Source: Thermoplasmata archaeon
Lineage (GTDB): Archaea > Thermoplasmatota > Thermoplasmata > Thermoplasmatales > ARK-15
DNA: 36,177 nt
NCBI GenBank assembly: GCA_023261755.1
Contig: JAGDXS010000030.1
Span: forward strand, 1-36,177
Direction: 5' to 3'
This document shows, piece by piece, positions 33,754 to 36,177 of this stretch. How positions within the stretch are numbered: the first letter of the stretch is position 1; each line of letters begins with the position of its first letter. A program made the position numbers and the translations under genes. Under the pieces are notes generated by a model, which saw only the letters and a list, made by a program, of their open reading frames with translations, was not told the origin of the DNA and made no database searches.

Positions 33754-35562
33754 ATTAAGTGCCGTACCATTTCCGTAATCTTTTTGAACATCATCCGAAA
33801 CAATGAAATTTACATTCCACCCGTTTATTGATGGCCATGATCCTTTATAAATCAATAATACACCTTCTGGAACTGAATCTGTTAAAATGACCTTAGTTTT
33901 AATTGATCCGTACTCATTTTCAAGAATTATTTCATCACCACTTTTTATAGAATATGATTCAGCATCTTTTACATTCATTCTTAACGCGGTATCGAATTCG
34001 TAGAGATTATTAAACTGGCTCGTTATTCCCTGAATGTGCGTAAGGCTCAATAACCTGAATTTTTTCTCCTCAAGTTTAAAATTTTTTAATTCTTGAATGA
34101 ATTCATCCATGTTTATTTTGAAATCATTAACCTGCCTTTCAATTTTTGCAAATCCTTTTTTGTATAATTCATTAGAATCAATTCCCAAATCACTTATGAT
34201 TCTATTTATTATTTCATTTTCAGTTTCAAAAAGAAATTTATCTTTCAAATTCATCTTATATGCAAGCTTTACAAATAAATCGTGGTTGGAAATAGCAAAT
34301 CCTGGAGGATCGAATATTTTTTGGTTAATATTAATATAATCATGGTAATATGAATCTACAATATCATTATATTCAAAAAATGAGGCTGCAGGAATAACAA
34401 TATCTGCAAATCTGGCAGTATCAGTCAAAAATAGATCATGAACAACAATAAAAATATCCCTTTCCATAAGAATTTTCCTTAGAAGATTTTGATTCGGCAG
34501 TGAAACGAGTGGATTTGTATTATAAATAAAAAGCATTTTTATATCCAATTTTTCAAGCTCACGCGCTAAATTGGCTTGATTTACAACTTTTCTATGATCA
34601 TTTTTTCCTCTTAGATAATCAAAATCTATTTTGTGCTTTGCATCATAAATGAAGTTTCCTGGTTTATTTAATGTAATTAGAACTGTTTCTATTGCTTTTA
34701 TGAACAATCCACCGTATCTTGATCTCTGAAATCCATATCCCATATGTATTATTGGATTTTTTGCCTGCAACAAATCATCAGCAAGCTCTTTAATCTCATT
34801 CTCATTAATATTTGTCAACTCAGATGTTTTCTTTAGATCATAATCCATGATTACATTTTCCAGTTTTTTTATTTTTAATCCATTTTTTGAAAAATGATTC
34901 AATATGCCCAGAACAAGGTAAACATCACTTTCAATTTTTAGTTTTATGTGCCTGTCAGCTCCCTTTGCAGATTCTGTTTTCAAAGGATCAACTACATAAA
35001 TTTTAGCTTTTGAATTCTTTGCCATGGCCCAGCCATGGACGTTTGTCCAAGCCGGGTTTATACCCCAATAAACAATTAAATCTGAATCTTTAATTTTTTC
35101 AGGATCAATTCCGGTGGAGGTACCTATTAAATCATTTAGTGCCAGGCCGCCAGATTCATCGCACATTGAATGTTTTAGTTTCAATGTCCCCAAATAATTA
35201 AAAAATCTCTGCGGAAAATTGTATGATATTAAAGATCTGTTTCCTGCATATTCTACAGGCAGAATATGATCAGGCCCATATTCCTTAAGAATAAAGTTTA
35301 TTTTATCAGATATTATATTCAAAGCTTGATCGAGATCAATTTCTTTGAAATTTCCATCTCCTCTTTTTCCTTTCCTAATGAGAGGTACTTTTAATCTTTT
35401 TTCCGATAGGTGCGCTGGAACGAAATATTTTGATTTTAAGCAAAGAAAGCCAGAGGTGATTGGATGTTCTTTATTACCTGATATTTTTATTTTTTCATTC
35501 ACTCTTGTTATAATTGCGCAAGAATCGAAACAATCCTTTGGGCAAGCAGAGAAATAATCCAT
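33724..35562 (-). CDS. Molybdopterin-dependent oxidoreductase (DMSO reductase family)
   Basis: A 612-residue catalytic subunit of the Mo/W-bisMGD family. The N-terminus has a 4Fe-4S site, ACPKDCFDSC (C7, C11, C15) with a fourth cysteine in GFLCLKSK. Cofactor-binding blocks are IVYWGINPAWTNVHG, IYVVDPLKTESAKGADRHIKL, MLFIYNTNPLVSLPNQ and VVHDLFLTDTARFADIVIPAASFFEY. The C-terminal dinucleotide domain is seen in LRMNVKDAESYSIKSGDEI. MCDESGG, where family members carry the residue that ligates the metal, offers a cysteine. No signal peptide is visible, so a cytoplasmic enzyme is likely. No small-subunit gene adjoins it. Substrate is unknown (formate dehydrogenase-like or another oxotransferase). 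Confidence 0.9.
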   Translation of the reverse strand: MDYFSACPKDCFDSCAIITRVNEKIKISGNKEHPITSGFLCLKSKYFVPAHLSEKRLKVPLIRKGKRGDGNFKEIDLDQALNIISDKINFILKEYGPDHILPVEYAGNRSLISYNFPQRFFNYLGTLKLKHSMCDESGGLALNDLIGTSTGIDPEKIKDSDLIVYWGINPAWTNVHGWAMAKNSKAKIYVVDPLKTESAKGADRHIKLKIESDVYLVLGILNHFSKNGLKIKKLENVIMDYDLKKTSELTNINENEIKELADDLLQAKNPIIHMGYGFQRSRYGGLFIKAIETVLITLNKPGNFIYDAKHKIDFDYLRGKNDHRKVVNQANLARELEKLDIKMLFIYNTNPLVSLPNQNLLRKILMERDIFIVVHDLFLTDTARFADIVIPAASFFEYNDIVDSYYHDYININQKIFDPPGFAISNHDLFVKLAYKMNLKDKFLFETENEIINRIISDLGIDSNELYKKGFAKIERQVNDFKINMDEFIQELKNFKLEEKKFRLLSLTHIQGITSQFNNLYEFDTALRMNVKDAESYSIKSGDEIILENEYGSIKTKVILTDSVPEGVLLIYKGSWPSINGWNVNFIVSDDVQKDYGNGTALNSTYVNIRIP

Positions 35563-35645
35563 AAAATTTGCAAATATTGGAAACTTAATAATATTTTCTA
35601 AAAAATTACAAAAAAAATAATAATAAGAAAAAATTAAGATCTAGA

Positions 35646-35993
35646 GTGGATCTTAAATATATTGTAAAAAAGTTAAAAAATTCTGAAGGAAATTATTTGA
35701 TTAAAATTAAAACAAAGAAAGGACCAATTGAATTGGAAAATGAACTATATGAATTATTTAAGAATTTAGGAATTAAAAATATAATAAGCCATTGGTCACC
35801 TTATTCAAGATCTGGTCTAATTGAAATTCTTTGCAATAATTTGAACATTTACATTGAATGGTATGCATTCAAAGACGAATCCGTAATTCTATTTAAAAAA
35901 ATTGATAATTATGATGTAAGTGCTTTTGATGAATATCTTTCATCATTAGGCATTGAAAATTATGTACTTAGATTAATGAGAATGGAATTTTGA
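35646..35993 (+). CDS. Hypothetical protein, 115 residues
   Basis: A small alpha/beta protein with no recognisable family. It has a lysine-rich start (DLKYIVKKLKNSEGNYLIKIKTKKG), a middle with aromatic residues (HWSPYSRSGLIEILCNNLNIYIEWYAF) and a helical end. No signal peptide or membrane segment is seen. The only start near the beginning is GTG 35646, without a clear Shine-Dalgarno sequence, and no other in-frame ATG exists until the last few codons. AT-rich sequence on both sides would allow its own promoter. Codon use and composition match its neighbours, so it is probably a real gene. Confidence 0.65.
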   Translation: MDLKYIVKKLKNSEGNYLIKIKTKKGPIELENELYELFKNLGIKNIISHWSPYSRSGLIEILCNNLNIYIEWYAFKDESVILFKKIDNYDVSAFDEYLSSLGIENYVLRLMRMEF

Positions 35994-36061
35994 TTATAAT
36001 ATATATATTTTTTATATTTAATTAAAAAATTCAATAATTTACGAAATTATGTACCAAAACA

Positions 36062-36068
36062 TTTATAA
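36062..36068 (+). promoter_or_regulatory. Putative TATA box for the right-edge gene
   Basis: AAAACATTTATAA fits a BRE/TATA pair. Its centre is 44 bases before the ATG at 36109, giving a leader of about 18 bases that contains the GAGGT Shine-Dalgarno sequence (36097-36101). The 115 bases before the gene are otherwise plain AT-rich sequence. Confidence 0.5.
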
Positions 36069-36108
36069 GTGCGTTTTTGTATTAATAAATGCATAAGAGG
36101 TAGATCTT

Positions 36109-36177
36109 ATGGAAAAAAAGAGTTTATATGCCATAGTGGCAGTAATTGTAGTGATAGTGATAATCATAGCAGCAGCC
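36109..36177 (+). CDS. Partial gene: N-terminus of an exported or membrane-anchored protein
   Basis: Only the first 23 codons are in the window; the gene runs off the right edge. They read MEKKSLYAIV followed by an unbroken valine/isoleucine/alanine stretch, so this is a signal peptide or N-terminal membrane anchor. Such starts are common on archaeal solute-binding proteins and surface proteins. GAGGT lies seven bases before the ATG with a good TATA box upstream, which supports a well expressed gene. The function cannot be told. Confidence 0.75.
   Translation, partial: MEKKSLYAIVAVIVVIVIIIAAA

Noticed and set aside
36089-36103. Four-codon mini-ORF (ATG to TAG) before the right-edge gene
   Set aside because: Too short to support; it mostly consists of the Shine-Dalgarno region of the next gene.

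Overview
The window is archaeal DNA of low GC (roughly one third by eye). It carries TFB, ribosomal protein L21e, RNA polymerase Rpo4, Pus10, topoisomerase VI, a GlnRS-like GluRS, MptA and an NFACT/RqcH protein. Gene content and leaderless AT-rich promoters suggest a euryarchaeon close to the Thermoplasmata. That placement is inference: no rRNA is present, and the topoisomerase VI genes sit awkwardly with classical Thermoplasmatales, which are described as lacking it. The window is almost all coding, with no tRNA, rRNA or CRISPR array and no intact insertion sequence. No gene-free stretch reaches 300 bases; the longest is about 160-250 bases before the DUF1611 gene.

Layout. 1-170: a strong hairpin that may be the right end of an IS200/IS605-type element. 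170-5876: UbiD-family decarboxylase, TFB, a lysine 6-aminotransferase/amino-acid racemase pair, and a convergent asparagine-synthetase-like gene. 5877-7162: an Lrp/AsnC regulator, divergent from that gene across a promoter with two perfect palindromes, then a phosphoserine-phosphatase-like HAD gene. 7120-10336: two MoeA paralogues, one fused to a periplasmic-binding-like domain. 10499-13123: a candidate 31-codon ORF, a DUF1611 P-loop protein and a large QueC-like PP-loop protein. 13095-17072: EamA transporter and the conserved euryarchaeal cluster ksgA-DUF655-rpo4-rpl21e-pus10. 17145-19905: a three-gene cassette of a RecA-like protein without a Walker A motif, a small helical protein and a PolB2-like polymerase with altered active sites. 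19952-24417: M20 amidohydrolase and, on the other strand, gltX, a Nog1-like GTPase, a small beta protein and a winged-helix regulator. 24489-31668: mptA, top6B, top6A, rqcH and two GT2 glycosyltransferases. 31699-36177: bacterial-type bifunctional purH, a class II aldolase, a molybdopterin oxidoreductase, an orphan 115-residue protein, and the first 23 codons of an exported or membrane protein.

How the genes relate. The MoeA pair would supply cofactor to enzymes such as the molybdopterin oxidoreductase. The AsnC-type regulator probably controls the asparagine-synthetase-like gene and itself. The PolB2 cassette resembles an archaeal counterpart of bacterial mutasome operons. The DUF1611/PP-loop pair is the best candidate for an undescribed pathway. 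All five convergent gene pairs overlap at their 3' ends, so the genome is tightly packed and its convergent transcripts must be partly antisense.
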